A DNA stretch of 64,000 nucleotides from Leptospira interrogans (GTDB lineage: Bacteria > Spirochaetota > Leptospiria > Leptospirales > Leptospiraceae), in assembly GCF_900156205.1 (NCBI RefSeq), contig NZ_FTNA01000016.1, forward strand, positions 32,172-96,171, read 5' to 3'. Below the pieces are notes generated by a model. That model searched no databases, was not told the DNA's origin, and saw only the letters and a list, made by a program, of their open reading frames with translations. A program made the translations under genes and the position numbers. Each line of letters begins with the position of its first letter. Within the stretch, counting starts at the first letter, position 1. This document shows, one piece after another, positions 44,647-56,826 of this stretch.

Positions 44647-45311
44647 ATGCGTACAATTCTACTCACAGAAGACGAGCCGGGGATTCGAGATACGATTCAA
44701 ATCGTTTTGGAATCGGAAGGTTTTAAAATGATCTACGCGATGACTGGTAAAGAATGTATTTCTCTTTTGAAAGAATCCCCAGACTTATTGGTGCTGGATG
44801 TGGGACTTCCAGATGGAAGTGGTTTTGAAATTTTGAAAGAACTTAGAAAGAAAAATTCGATTCCAGTTATTTTACTTACCGCCAGAGAATCGGAACTTGA
44901 CAGGGTTCTTGGTTTAGAGTTAGGTGCAGATGACTATATGGTAAAACCTTTTAGCCCTAGAGAATTGGTCGCCAGAATCAAAGCGGTGTTAAGAAGGTAT
45001 GATGGAAACTCTGAAAAAAAACAAACAGAGTTTCTCACGGATGAAGATCGTAAGATTATCTATTATTACGGTAAGTCTTTATCTCTTACTCCGTATGAGT
45101 ATAAAACGTTATTATTATTTTTAAAACGACCTGGAAAAATTTTTACAAGAGAAGAAATTATGGATCGAGTTTGGACGGAACCGGAAGAAAGTTTTGATCG
45201 TGCCGTAGACACTGTAATTAAAAACATTCGCTTTCGATTAAAAGAAATTCGACCTGACTTAGATCCGATTGAAACGAAACGGGGTCAAGGATACGGATTG
45301 AAGGATACGTT

Positions 45312-45315
<4 letters not shown>
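44647..45315 (+). CDS. creB: OmpR-family response regulator, CreB-like
   Basis: 222 residues. Receiver domain with EDE acidic pocket (TEDEPGIRD, residues 7-15), phospho-acceptor Asp51 in LVLDVGLPDGSG, Thr in LLTARE and Lys in MVKPFSPREL. Winged-helix DNA-binding domain (about 130-220) with LTPYEYKTLLLFLKRPGKIF and the C-terminal RGQGYGLKD. ATG 44647 gives the normal receiver N-terminus; the open frame from 44593 does not fit. The stop overlaps the kinase ATG by 4 bases (ATGA). The CreB name rests on the order regulator, kinase, creD. Confidence 0.85.
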
Positions 45316-46739
<1,424 letters not shown>

Positions 46740-46928
46740 TAAGAAAACAAGTTTTAACTAACGTGAGTTCAACGTAAAAAAACTGAGCGAATCCCATAAC
46801 CAACCTTACAAGTATTTGGATCTCAATATAAATCTGTCGCAATTACAACAAATCCTCTGTCCAAAATTAAATTTTTCTTAAAATTCAAGCTGTTTTATCA
46901 TAAAGATCAGTAAGTGTAAGTTCTAAAG

Positions 46929-46968
46929 TTCTCACACAATCCTCACAATTCGCACATAAGTTTCTCAC
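46929..46968. promoter_or_regulatory. Candidate CreB-type tag cluster before the creD-like genes
   Basis: CTCAC-N6-CTCAC occupies 46931-46946, matching the spacing of the E. coli cre tag (TTCAC-N6-TTCAC) with C for T at one position in each half. Two more half-sites follow: CGCAC at 46951 and CTCAC at 46964. It lies about 40-80 bases before the ATG of the short creD-like gene and downstream of the kinase gene. Confidence 0.4.
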
Positions 46969-47008
46969 TTTTAAATTACATACTCTTAGAGTAAGGAGTA
47001 TACAGTAT

Positions 47009-47224
47009 ATGTTGAATATTCAATCTTTTGTAAGTATTAAAGTATTGTTCTTTTTCATACTTTTGATCGGACTTTTAATTCCGACCTATATGGTCTGGGA
47101 AAGTAGAGAAAGAGTTCTAGTAGAAAAAGTATATTTGAGTAAGAGTAACATTTTGAACAAGAAAGAAAAAATGAAATGGTGGGAACAATTATATAGAACG
47201 CACGAAGACGGATGCGCGGATTGA
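47009..47224 (+). CDS. Short CreD-N-terminal-like membrane protein
   Basis: 71 residues. MLNIQSFVSIKVLFFFILLI and GLLIPTYMVWESRERV line up with the first 40 residues of the next gene (MFKIQSSVSLRILILGIMLG...GLLLIPINLVGSLVFERQ). After that it diverges into a basic tail (LNKKEKMKWWEQLYRTHEDG). TAAGGAG lies 11-12 bases upstream of ATG 47009. It looks like a truncated tandem copy of creD that kept the membrane helix, or a small partner of CreD. Overlaps the open frame, but not the chosen ATG, of creD. Confidence 0.6.
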   Translation: MLNIQSFVSIKVLFFFILLIGLLIPTYMVWESRERVLVEKVYLSKSNILNKKEKMKWWEQLYRTHEDGCAD

Positions 47225-47241
47225 TCATTGGAGAAAATAAT

Positions 47242-48588
47242 ATGTTTAAAATTCAATCGTCTGTAAGTCTTAGGATTTTAATTTTAGGAATAATGCTTGG
47301 TTTGCTGTTAATTCCGATCAACTTGGTCGGTTCGTTAGTTTTTGAAAGGCAAACAAGAGCCGGAGAAGCGATAGAAGAAATGAGTTCGAAATGGGGTGGT
47401 AAGCAGGAGATGGCCGGCCCTTTTTTAGTAATTCCTTATCAAGCACTCGAAGAAGAAATTAGAGAAGATAAACATGGAAAGGAAATTCGTGTTCAAGTAA
47501 ACGTATTCAAAGAAATGTATTTTCTTCCGGAAAAACTCAACTTAGAAACGGACTTAAAAGCAGAAAAGAGAAAGAGAGGAATTTATGAAGCGGTTCTATA
47601 TCATGGAAATGTAAAGTTCCAAGGAAATTTTAAACAACCGTCTATTTCTGATTTTCCAATGAATACAAAAAAAATTTTCTGGGCGGAATCAAAAATGATC
47701 GTTGTTGTCAATGACGCAAAAGGAATTGGAAATGACGTTAAATTATTTTTAGCTGAAAAAGAAAAAACGTTTCAACCGGGTTCTTCTTCCGAACGTTTTA
47801 CATCTGGGCTACATTCTAAAATGAATCTTTTAGATTTTAAGTTTCCACTTACGTTTCAAATTCAAATTCCAACCCAAGGTTCTGATTCTATGGGTTTAAT
47901 TCCTCTGGGTAAAGAAACTAAGATTCAAATTTCTTCGAATTGGAAAGATCCGTCCTTTGAGGGAAGTTTTTTACCAAAAGAAAGAAGTATTTCTGAAAAT
48001 GGATTTCAAGCAACTTGGGAATCTTCTTATTTTTCTAGAAATTATCCACAAGTAATTTCTTCCGAGGAACATTCAACTTTGGGTACTATTTTATCTTCTG
48101 GGCTTGGAGTTCGGTTGATCGTTCCTGTGGACCATTATTTAAAATTAGAAAGGTCTATCAAATACGCGATTTTATTGATCGCAGCTAGTTTTGCTCTTTT
48201 CTTTTTATTAGAAATTTTTGGAGGAAAAATTCTTCATCCATTTCAATATCTAATGATTGGATTTGTAATGGTGGTATTTTATATTTTAAACTTATCTTTA
48301 TCAGAACATTTAGGTTTTATAATATCTTATACGATTGCATCTCTTGCTGTATCTGGTCTCATATTTTATTATGCGACTTCTATTTTACAAAGTAAAAAGA
48401 GAGGGTTCATTGCTGGAGGATTTTATTTCGGTCTATATTCTTTCTTATATGTGATTTTATCTTCTGAAGACTATGCCTTACTCATTGGTTCCGTTGTAGT
48501 GTTTGTATTTTTAGCACTTTTGATGCATCTGACTCGAAAGATAAACTGGTATTCTTTTGGGTCTAAGGAGGAGATCAAATCTTCTTAA
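47242..48588 (+). CDS. creD: Inner-membrane protein CreD
   Basis: 448 residues. One N-terminal helix (about 10-32), a large periplasmic beta-rich domain (about 35-310, with AGPFLVIPYQALEEE, then QGSDSMGLIPLGKETKI), and about five or six C-terminal helices (from YAILLIAASFALFFLLEIFG), the CreD topology. In E. coli CreD is induced by CreBC; in Aeromonas-type relatives it accompanies beta-lactam stress responses. Start ATG 47242 follows GGAG by 9 bases. Preceded by the CreB-like tag cluster and followed by a strong terminator, so the locus is regulator-kinase-target. Confidence 0.88.
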   Translation: MFKIQSSVSLRILILGIMLGLLLIPINLVGSLVFERQTRAGEAIEEMSSKWGGKQEMAGPFLVIPYQALEEEIREDKHGKEIRVQVNVFKEMYFLPEKLNLETDLKAEKRKRGIYEAVLYHGNVKFQGNFKQPSISDFPMNTKKIFWAESKMIVVVNDAKGIGNDVKLFLAEKEKTFQPGSSSERFTSGLHSKMNLLDFKFPLTFQIQIPTQGSDSMGLIPLGKETKIQISSNWKDPSFEGSFLPKERSISENGFQATWESSYFSRNYPQVISSEEHSTLGTILSSGLGVRLIVPVDHYLKLERSIKYAILLIAASFALFFLLEIFGGKILHPFQYLMIGFVMVVFYILNLSLSEHLGFIISYTIASLAVSGLIFYYATSILQSKKRGFIAGGFYFGLYSFLYVILSSEDYALLIGSVVVFVFLALLMHLTRKINWYSFGSKEEIKSS

Positions 48589-48621
48589 AAATGAAATTAA
48601 AAAAGTAAGATCAATTTTATG

Positions 48622-48665
<44 letters not shown>

Positions 48666-48766
48666 CGATTTGAATCTCTGGAGTTTTCAAGGTTCTTTGA
48701 AAGGGTTAAAAAAAATGGAGCAGGAAGGCGCTTTTTAGGATTGTCTAATCCGATTTTTGCAATCAA

Positions 48767-49237
48767 TTGGAAATGAATTTACAGAGTATGCGCCTCATAG
48801 ACTTCCAAATACATGTACGACCTGCGGGGCTGGCTCAAATTGAACAAAAATCTTGCAATGAAGCTCTCTTTCCTGTATTCGAAGCAATTCGTCTCTGGCT
48901 TCGAGAAAGGAATATATCTGCACCTTTCAGGAAGATAGCCGTGTCTATTGCCGACTATTCCGTAGCACAAGAATGGCATGGTGACGTCTCGGTAGCACTC
49001 AGTATCTGCGAGGTCACTGAAGCTTGCGACATTAACCAGGTTCATTTAAAAGTTCACGATTATATTTGGGTTTCAACATTGGTATTGGAAGCTCTTGAAC
49101 ATATACGATTAGAGACTGGATGGGATAACGTCGAGCTACGAAACATACTGGGACACAAAGTCCGCCATGTGCACACCTGTTCGGCAAGCTCAGAAAAATT
49201 GACAGAAAAACAGGCATCGTTTGTGATGTGTGGTTAG
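48767..49237 (+). CDS. Hypothetical protein of foreign composition (first half of disrupted pair)
   Basis: 156 residues by its open frame; the more likely start is the ATG at 48773 or 48788. Soluble, with balanced composition (FQIHVRPAGLAQIEQKS, AIRLWLRERNISAPFRKIAV). Base composition is visibly richer in G/C than neighbouring genes, and codons such as CTC, CGC and GCC are common, so recent transfer is likely. The last 25-30 residues (HVHTCSASSEKLTEKQASF) look less natural than the overlapping frame, suggesting that a frameshift around 49130-49210 moved the true reading frame. Family not recognised. Confidence 0.5.
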   Translation: MEMNLQSMRLIDFQIHVRPAGLAQIEQKSCNEALFPVFEAIRLWLRERNISAPFRKIAVSIADYSVAQEWHGDVSVALSICEVTEACDINQVHLKVHDYIWVSTLVLEALEHIRLETGWDNVELRNILGHKVRHVHTCSASSEKLTEKQASFVMCG

Positions 49238-49602
49238 TCGCCGCTTATAAATCAACGAGTGTTATGACTCGATTTTCTTATGAAGGTAAGCAAATTGGTG
49301 AAATCATTCTAGTTCATAAACCAGGACCACTCTATATTGAGGACGATTTACCTGTCGCCGCTACGGCCATTGTGAAGCGCAGTTTTGTACTGCTCGACCG
49401 AAACAGACAACCACTCGCCAGTGTACTCATTCCTTTTGCGGATTCATTCAAGGATAAAGGAGGCGATGACTTCCGAAAGGACGAAAGTAAAATGTCCGTT
49501 TTGAAGGAATTTTATTCCGTAGTACAAAACGCCGCCCATGACAATCAAGGCCTGAGTTTCCTAGGACTGATTCATCTGAATAAGAAACGTCGGAAATTTT
49601 AG
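49228..49602 (+). CDS. Hypothetical protein of foreign composition (second half of disrupted pair)
   Basis: 124 residues from GTG 49228, with no ribosome site. The same frame is open upstream to about 49129 and there reads HLFGKLRKIDRKTGIVCDVW, which flows naturally into LVAAYKSTSVMTRFSYEGKQ. So this is better seen as a continuation than as a separate gene. The body is beta-rich (GEIILVHKPGPLYIEDDLPV, FVLLDRNRQPLASVLIPFAD) and ends with a basic tail. Same G/C-rich composition as the first half. Not recognised; a small immunity-type or accessory protein is only a guess. Confidence 0.45.
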   Translation: MWLVAAYKSTSVMTRFSYEGKQIGEIILVHKPGPLYIEDDLPVAATAIVKRSFVLLDRNRQPLASVLIPFADSFKDKGGDDFRKDESKMSVLKEFYSVVQNAAHDNQGLSFLGLIHLNKKRRKF

Positions 49603-49632
49603 AATATCTTCTCAAAAGGAAGTGATGTAATT

Positions 49633-49817
49633 TAACGTGAGTTTTACGTAGGAAAATGCGAAAGAATTAAAAGTATGAGTTCCTACATTTTCAAAGTTTA
49701 ACCTTAAAATTCAAATTTGCAGTAGTTCTTACGTTTTAGAAATTGATCTGTAAAGTTCAGATTCTAACTTTTTTCAGAAAAACGAATCATAAATTCTTTT
49801 ATGTTAAACTCACGTTA
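49633..49817. repeat. Family-C element with perfect 11-bp inverted ends
   Basis: TAACGTGAGTT at 49633 and AACTCACGTTA at 49807 are exact reverse complements. 185 bp, with ATGAGTTCCTAC and AGTAGTTCTTAC cores inside. Additional cores occur to 49963. No gene from 49603 to 50389. Confidence 0.8.
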
Positions 49818-50320
49818 GTTTAGGGGATTATCGTATTCATTTTTTTAGTAAAATTCCGATTTGTAGAGCGCAAACTCGCCGTAAAAAATCTAAAAGTATG
49901 AGTTCCTACATTTTTGGAATTTATCTGTAAAACCCCGGTTTGTGTGAGTTCCCACGTTTTAAGATTCTAGTACAAAAAATTTGAGTTAGGGTTTTACTGA
50001 TTTAGGAATGAATTTGTTTTAAAAAAATAGAAAAAGCCGGTTTGAAAATAAAAAATACTTACGGAAATTTTAAAATCGATCGAACCTAAGATTAGCTCAA
50101 AAAAGAATTAATTTTTTCAAAAAAAAGTACAAAATTTAAATTTCTAAAAAACTGTCATTTTCTTTAAAAAATATCAAAAAACGACGATTTTTAAAGAAAA
50201 TTCTTACTTATCCTAAACTTAATCCAGAAGACCGAATCACCGAAGATAGTGAAGGAAGGAAATGGACTCGAATGCAAATTCGATTCTTTAAATCCTTTCG
50301 ATATAAATAAAAATATTTGG

Positions 50321-51235
<915 letters not shown>

Positions 51236-51309
51236 GATTTTAATCCTTAAAGGTTGAAATCTGACAATCGTAGAATTTTTAACGATTGTAAGAAACGGTG
51301 AACAACTGA

Positions 51310-51352
51310 CCGGAAGAGGAACACATTTCTTCGGAGATGTGTTTCCTTCCGG
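51310..51352 (+). terminator. Long hairpin after first flaB
   Basis: CCGGAAGAGGAACACAT pairs with ATGTGTTTCCTTCCGG around a 10-base loop, with one bulge. There is no U-tract directly after it, so it may stabilise the mRNA 3' end rather than terminate strongly. Confidence 0.55.
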
Positions 51353-51404
51353 AATTGATTCTTAAATTCCATCCGGTCCGTTTAAATCCGACCTTATTTA
51401 AGAA

Positions 51405-51421
51405 AGCCGCATATAGCGGCT
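51405..51421 (+). terminator. Second short hairpin between flaB genes
   Basis: AGCCGC, loop ATATA, GCGGCT, followed by ATTTGTGTTT. A short stem with a partial U-tract; possible second terminator of the first flaB transcript. Confidence 0.45.
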
Positions 51422-51583
51422 ATTTGTGTTTGAGAATCCCCTGAAGAACGATGGAAGGTTCGTTTAAGAAATATTCTAAATTCAAATATTAGAATATTCG
51501 CTTTCCATGGTCCTTTTGGGATCAAAGAGGTTCGTTGAATTAACAGTGATCGATAATCGAATATAACTCCGCGGTAGGACGCC

Positions 51584-52542
<959 letters not shown>

Positions 52543-52577
52543 AAGGAAGCCTTCCAGGAGGGAAGGTAGATAAAGGT

Positions 52578-52613
52578 TCCACCGGAAGGGTTTCTCTTCC
52601 GGTGGATTTTTTT
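52578..52613 (+). terminator. Rho-independent terminator after second flaB
   Basis: TCCACCGGAAG, loop GGTTTCT, CTTCCGGTGGA, then TTTTTTT: a perfect 11-bp G/C-rich stem with a U-tract, 35 bases past the stop. Confidence 0.95.
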
Positions 52614-52660
52614 ATCCGATACATTATGCGCAATCTCAAGTGATGAAGTTTTACTAAAAG

Positions 52661-52928
52661 TAACGTGAGTTAGGTGTAAGGAACACATGATTCTGAAAAA
52701 AGTTAGAATCTAAACTTACAGATTGATTTTTTAAATGTGGGAACTAACGCTCATTTCCATAACAGAATTTAGGCAATTTTCTCCTCCTTGAGTTTGAGAA
52801 ATCATATGGATTATCCAAAACAATCTTAGAATGTGGGAACTACTACAAATCACGATTTTACAAACAAATTCTAAAATTGTAGGAACTACTACTTTTAGAA
52901 AATTTTTACTCGTTTCGAACTCACGTTA
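52661..52928. repeat. Family-C element with perfect 11-bp inverted ends
   Basis: TAACGTGAGTT at the left and AACTCACGTTA at the right are exact reverse complements; 268 bp. Internal cores at 52738, 52834 and 52880. Flanked by AAAG on both sides (CTAAAAG and AAAGTAAT), a possible 4-bp target duplication. Confidence 0.8.
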
Positions 52929-53592
52929 AAAGTAATATCTGCCTTCTTTTTTCTAAATAATACCTCTACAATTCTTTCTTAAATTTTTTTTCAGTCTATC
53001 AAACGAAGTTTATTTCTAAACGATCTACTTTGCCAAACTGGTTCTTAAATCTCTTCCGATTTTAGTTTTATTACGTTTTTTCGTGATTTTGTCTTTAATT
53101 TTATTACTCTTGGGAGGTTTTAACTGGCGTTATGCGTAATTTTTATCATTTTTTAAGTTATATGACAATTGAGTGGTATTTTTATAATATAAGTAAAATT
53201 TAATATATTTATATTTTTATTTGACAATTTATGTGATGTTCAATAGAAGGTGATTGTTTTTGAAAAATTATTAATATTTTTGAATGTTCCTCAAGAAATA
53301 CGTTATGCGAACTTTATTGATTTTTATTTTGTGGAATAGCATCTAGGATTTTTATAGGAAGTATAATCTTTAATTGTATATTCTGCGTTAAGTGTTTTGT
53401 TTTTGAATAAAATTTTAGAATGTTTTCTTTTTATATATAATATAAATTTAATGTATTTTAAATAGGTATTAATTTGTATTTTAGAAGAAGAGAAATTTAA
53501 TTTTATAAGATGCTTATCGCTTCTGGATAGTTTTTTATAAAATAAAAGCGGATGACGTGTATTGGAGATTGTATTTAACAGGGAGTGTTAGA
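52929..53592. other. Very AT-rich gene-free region
   Basis: No complete gene. From about 53020 to 53139 one frame gives FAKLVLKSLPILVLLRFFVI then LSLILLLLGGFNWRYA, stop: a membrane-peptide-like sequence with no start codon, probably a remnant. The rest is A/T runs. Confidence 0.4.
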
Positions 53593-54894
53593 GTGAAAGA
53601 GAAACAAAAAAATCCAGAAGTAGGTTTTTTAAGATTAGATTTATTAAATATGACTCAAATTGGAATGAGATCTTTGGGACTCATTTTAATTTTTTCATCT
53701 TTAATATTTTGTATTCCCGGAAAAAAGACTTCTAACAAAGAAATTATGCTCATTGCATGGTTAGTCGGAGAAATGAATTCTTTTAAGGAAAAGCAAGTTT
53801 ATTCAAATGTTAAATATTTAACTGGTCCTTTAGGGCAAGTAGAGTATAGAGGTTTAGATCATTTCGAAAATCAAGCTTTAAATGGGGTTGGAAAATACAA
53901 TTGGCAAGAAGCGGGAGATGCAACTTTTAACGTAGGAGTAACTTTGGGTGCGATGGCGTGGAAATATAAAAATACTCGTGACCCGGATACACTGGCTCTG
54001 ATAAAAAGATATTTAGAATATTATAAATTAATGCAATCTCTCAATCGGGGTGGGTTTGGTAGAAATTTCGTCAATATAGAGGCATACAATCAATTTCCAT
54101 CTTGTAATCAGCATGGAAACGTAGGTGTTCCACTAGATAATAAACCTTGTGGTACTATGAGATATACAGATTATTCGTTTGAGGGTCAACAGTATAAATT
54201 TAGATATGATTTTTCTTTAGACGCAACGCTTCACTCTTTGGTGGGACTCTATTGGACTTTTATACACGTAGAAGAGTTTAGGGAAGATGTTGTAAAAATT
54301 TGTGCCGATTTTTTGAGATATTATGAAACGAATAATTATCAAGTAAAAGATTTTAATAATGTTGAGCTTCGCTATGGTAATCATACTATTGATATTAACC
54401 CTGTGGCTAAGATCAACGAGATAATCTTAAAATACATTGCTCGTAATCAGATAACTCCTTTGGGGCAGTGGCAAAATTTAATTACACTCGGTTCTATTTT
54501 TGTAGGAGTAATTGTTCAATCGGAGGATGCCAATTTTTTTAATCACTATATGCTTCTCAAAGGGGTGGGTGTTTTAGTACATATGGGTTATCCTTTACAA
54601 ACCGGATTGAAAAATTTAATCGTCGCGGTTAAAGATCAAGGACACGAATTAGCGGAATCGATGGATATATTTTTCTTTCAAGACCCTAACAAAATACACG
54701 TAAAAGATAAAAGTGGATTTCCACTTTACAATTATCATTGTATAGAGGATCGAACTTTTTCAGATATAGTGGGGCTTTTCTATAGAAAACCTTACAATAA
54801 ATGGGAGTTTGCTCCTTATAGAAGATGTGTCATTCCACAATCTTCTGCATTGGGATTGAATGCGGATTTTCTGGAAGCTTATTGGTTATGGTAG
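53593..54894 (+). CDS. Putative lipoprotein with helical-repeat body
   Basis: About 433 residues from GTG 53593, chosen because GGGAG lies 7 bases upstream; an in-frame ATG at 53668 (MRSLGLILIFSSLIFC) gives a more typical signal length. The lipobox SLIFC is clear either way. The mature protein is mostly helical with Trp/Tyr-rich segments (NWQEAGDATFNVGVTLGAMA, YDFSLDATLHSLVGLYWTF), a pattern seen in alpha/alpha-barrel proteins. C-terminal YRRCVIPQSSALGLNADFLE. Family not recognised and no motif for catalysis seen. Convergent with a smaller lipoprotein, with a shared hairpin between. Confidence 0.6.
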   Translation: MKEKQKNPEVGFLRLDLLNMTQIGMRSLGLILIFSSLIFCIPGKKTSNKEIMLIAWLVGEMNSFKEKQVYSNVKYLTGPLGQVEYRGLDHFENQALNGVGKYNWQEAGDATFNVGVTLGAMAWKYKNTRDPDTLALIKRYLEYYKLMQSLNRGGFGRNFVNIEAYNQFPSCNQHGNVGVPLDNKPCGTMRYTDYSFEGQQYKFRYDFSLDATLHSLVGLYWTFIHVEEFREDVVKICADFLRYYETNNYQVKDFNNVELRYGNHTIDINPVAKINEIILKYIARNQITPLGQWQNLITLGSIFVGVIVQSEDANFFNHYMLLKGVGVLVHMGYPLQTGLKNLIVAVKDQGHELAESMDIFFFQDPNKIHVKDKSGFPLYNYHCIEDRTFSDIVGLFYRKPYNKWEFAPYRRCVIPQSSALGLNADFLEAYWLW

Positions 54895-54942
54895 TTTAAT
54901 CGAATTTTTAGTACAGTATTAGAAAATCTTAATTTACAAAAG

Positions 54943-54974
54943 CGTAAACGGAATTGTTTTCAATTCCGTTTACG
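54943..54974. terminator. Bidirectional terminator between convergent lipoprotein genes
   Basis: CGTAAACGGAATTG, loop TTTT, CAATTCCGTTTACG: a perfect 14-bp stem, followed on the plus strand by TTTAGCGTTTTT. Confidence 0.85.
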
Positions 54975-55032
54975 TTTAGCGTTTTTCTTGGAATTTTTAC
55001 ATAGACAGAATCGATTGAAAGTATTTTAAAAA

Positions 55033-55524
55033 TCATTCCAGAGAAACTATCTCTACGGTATCTCCTCTATCCATGTTCAACACGACTCTCTCGATAAGTT
55101 TTGTTACTTGATTCTTTTTTTTATCATCGATCTTATCAAAAGTAATTACTACAGAGAAATAATCAATGCTATATAGATATTCTTTACTGGCAGTATCATA
55201 ATTTACCGTTAAATCTCTTTTATAATATTCATTTCGATCATTTTTCGTGTTTCCATCATATCCAGGAGGATTTTCAGATTCTATAGCTTTGCCATTGTAA
55301 CTTTCTAGTATCTTTTTTTCACTGATTCGGGCTTTTGAAAAATTTACATGAGGGATGATAAGAATTTTATATTTTTCATATTTCATGGAAGTTAGAATTT
55401 CTTGAATGGTTTGAGTGAGAGTAGATATTTCTGCTTTCTGAAACTGATTGAATTGATCTAAATCTCGATTGCAGTTTAAAAAAAAGATTGTCGTTAAAGC
55501 GATAAGTAATGTTTTTTTTAACAC
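55033..55524 (-). CDS. Small lipoprotein of unknown function
   Basis: 163 residues. Signal MLKKTLLIALTTIFFLNC gives a lipobox Cys at 18. The mature part has a helix (about 28-50), then alternating strands with KYKILIIPHVNFSKA, YNGKAIESENPPGYDG and YLYSIDYFSVVITFDKIDD, and a final helix VTKLIERVVLNMDRGD, resembling a ferredoxin-like alpha/beta fold. Not recognised. Lies 85 bases downstream of the cytochrome c gene on the same strand and may be co-transcribed. Confidence 0.6.
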   Translation of the reverse strand: MLKKTLLIALTTIFFLNCNRDLDQFNQFQKAEISTLTQTIQEILTSMKYEKYKILIIPHVNFSKARISEKKILESYNGKAIESENPPGYDGNTKNDRNEYYKRDLTVNYDTASKEYLYSIDYFSVVITFDKIDDKKKNQVTKLIERVVLNMDRGDTVEIVSLE

Positions 55525-55609
55525 AAATGATTCCTTTGAGTTGAAAAATGTTTTTCTTAAAATATATTTTGCGAGAACGGATTGATAATTTCAATCCGTT
55601 CATTCACTT

Positions 55610-56164
55610 TTAATTTAAAATCGGTTCAGGAACTCTGTTTCTGACTGGCTTTAAAGATTTAAGATAAGCAAAAATATCTTTTAGTTCATCGTCGCTTAGA
55701 GGATTCATGTTTCCAATAAAAACTCCGTTCATTGGAGGAAGAATCGGTCTACCCACCCCTAATCTTTTTTGAGTCCGAACCGTTTGGATAAACATATCTT
55801 CTGTCCAACCACCAATACCGGTTTCTGGATCGGGGGTAATATTTTTTGCAAAACTAACTCCCCAGGGACCGACTACGGCAGTAAGGTCTCCAGTAAACAA
55901 AAGCCAAGGAGAATTTTTATAGTTCTTATAATCCGGCAATTGATTTGTTTCTAAATATCCAGCTAAAAATTTAGAAGTGTCCGGCACTGGGCCTTGTGGA
56001 GTCATTATTTTTGCAGTGTGACAATCCGTACATCCGGCGACCATTACCAATTTTTTACCCCGTTCAATGCGAGAACTATTCGAATTATTATTTTGATTTG
56101 AACAGTTTACGAAAGTTAGAATCGCGAAGAGCAGAATTAAAATTGAAGAATGAATTTTTTTCAT
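55610..56164 (-). CDS. Monohaem cytochrome c lipoprotein
   Basis: 184 residues from ATG 56164 (GGGAA upstream; an in-frame TTG 12 bases earlier is less likely). Signal with FVNC lipobox, then the haem site VAGCTDCHTAK (CxxCH) at about 45 and a C-terminal MNPLSDDELKDIFAYLKSLK that supplies a class I cytochrome c fold with Met as likely sixth ligand. The long GPVPDTSKFLAGYLETNQLP insert is like the alcohol-dehydrogenase-linked or small periplasmic cytochromes. It would carry electrons in the periplasm. Confidence 0.8.
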   Translation of the reverse strand: MKKIHSSILILLFAILTFVNCSNQNNNSNSSRIERGKKLVMVAGCTDCHTAKIMTPQGPVPDTSKFLAGYLETNQLPDYKNYKNSPWLLFTGDLTAVVGPWGVSFAKNITPDPETGIGGWTEDMFIQTVRTQKRLGVGRPILPPMNGVFIGNMNPLSDDELKDIFAYLKSLKPVRNRVPEPILN

Positions 56165-56404
56165 ACATTTTCCCAATTGAATTTTATAAAGAATCGATAC
56201 TTTAAATTGGATCGCCTCTTTATCGTAAAAGGCAGGTTGAAGGATCTAAAAAAGAAATCTATCTAAAAATAGAAATTTAGAAACTTCAAGTTATGATAAA
56301 TTGCACAATGATTCGATTCGATTTATAATTAAGATTTCAAAATGTCGAACCCTTAATCTTACTTTTATAAAGACAAAAGCCGCATCGTTTTCTAACAAAA
56401 AACA

Positions 56405-56760
56405 TCAATTTGTTTTAGTTCCCGCATTCTAAGATTTCACTGTAAAATCCAAGTTTGTAATAGTTCCCACAAAACATTTTTATGGAACGTTTTAGTTTAA
56501 AGAAATCTTTATAAAATCAATTTTTTAGGAAATGGCGGTTTGCAATACACGGTGATTTTACGAAAAAATCCAAACTTAACATGGGTTTGAAATAAGAAAA
56601 TGAGAAGGAATTTTTTAAAAGGTTGAGTTCCTACAAATTTTAGAATTTGTTCGTAAAATCTAAATTTGTAATAGTTCCCACATTTAGGAATGATCTATAA
56701 AATTCAAATTTTTAACTTTTCAGAAAAGATAATCACGGCAGAATTCACATTATATTAGAT
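56405..56760. repeat. Intergenic repeat mosaic
   Basis: Minus-strand-oriented cores AGTTCCCGC (56421), TAGTTCCCAC (56462), GAGTTCCTAC (56625) and TAGTTCCCAC (56672), in diverged family-C sequence. No gene between 56206 and 56826. Confidence 0.55.
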
Positions 56761-56769
56761 GAATATAAT

Positions 56770-56799
56770 AAAATACCCGGCGGATTTGCCGGGTATTTT
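56770..56799 (-). terminator. Terminator after lipL46
   Basis: AATACCCGGC, loop GGATTT, GCCGGGTATT with AA/TT extension: a perfect 10-12 bp stem 28 bases past the lipL46 stop. On the minus strand it is followed by TTTTATTATATT. Confidence 0.8.
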
Positions 56800-56826
56800 A
56801 TTTTTTTGAAAGTGCGAAGTTAGAAT

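Noticed and set aside
50214..50238. Possible sigma-28 promoter (TAAACTTA and ACCGAATC) before the first flaB
   Set aside because: The spacing is two bases short of the usual TAAA-N15-GCCGATAA and the -10 match is poor.
53020..53139. Small membrane peptide ending LGGFNWRYA
   Set aside because: No start codon in frame; kept only as a possible remnant within the gene-free region.
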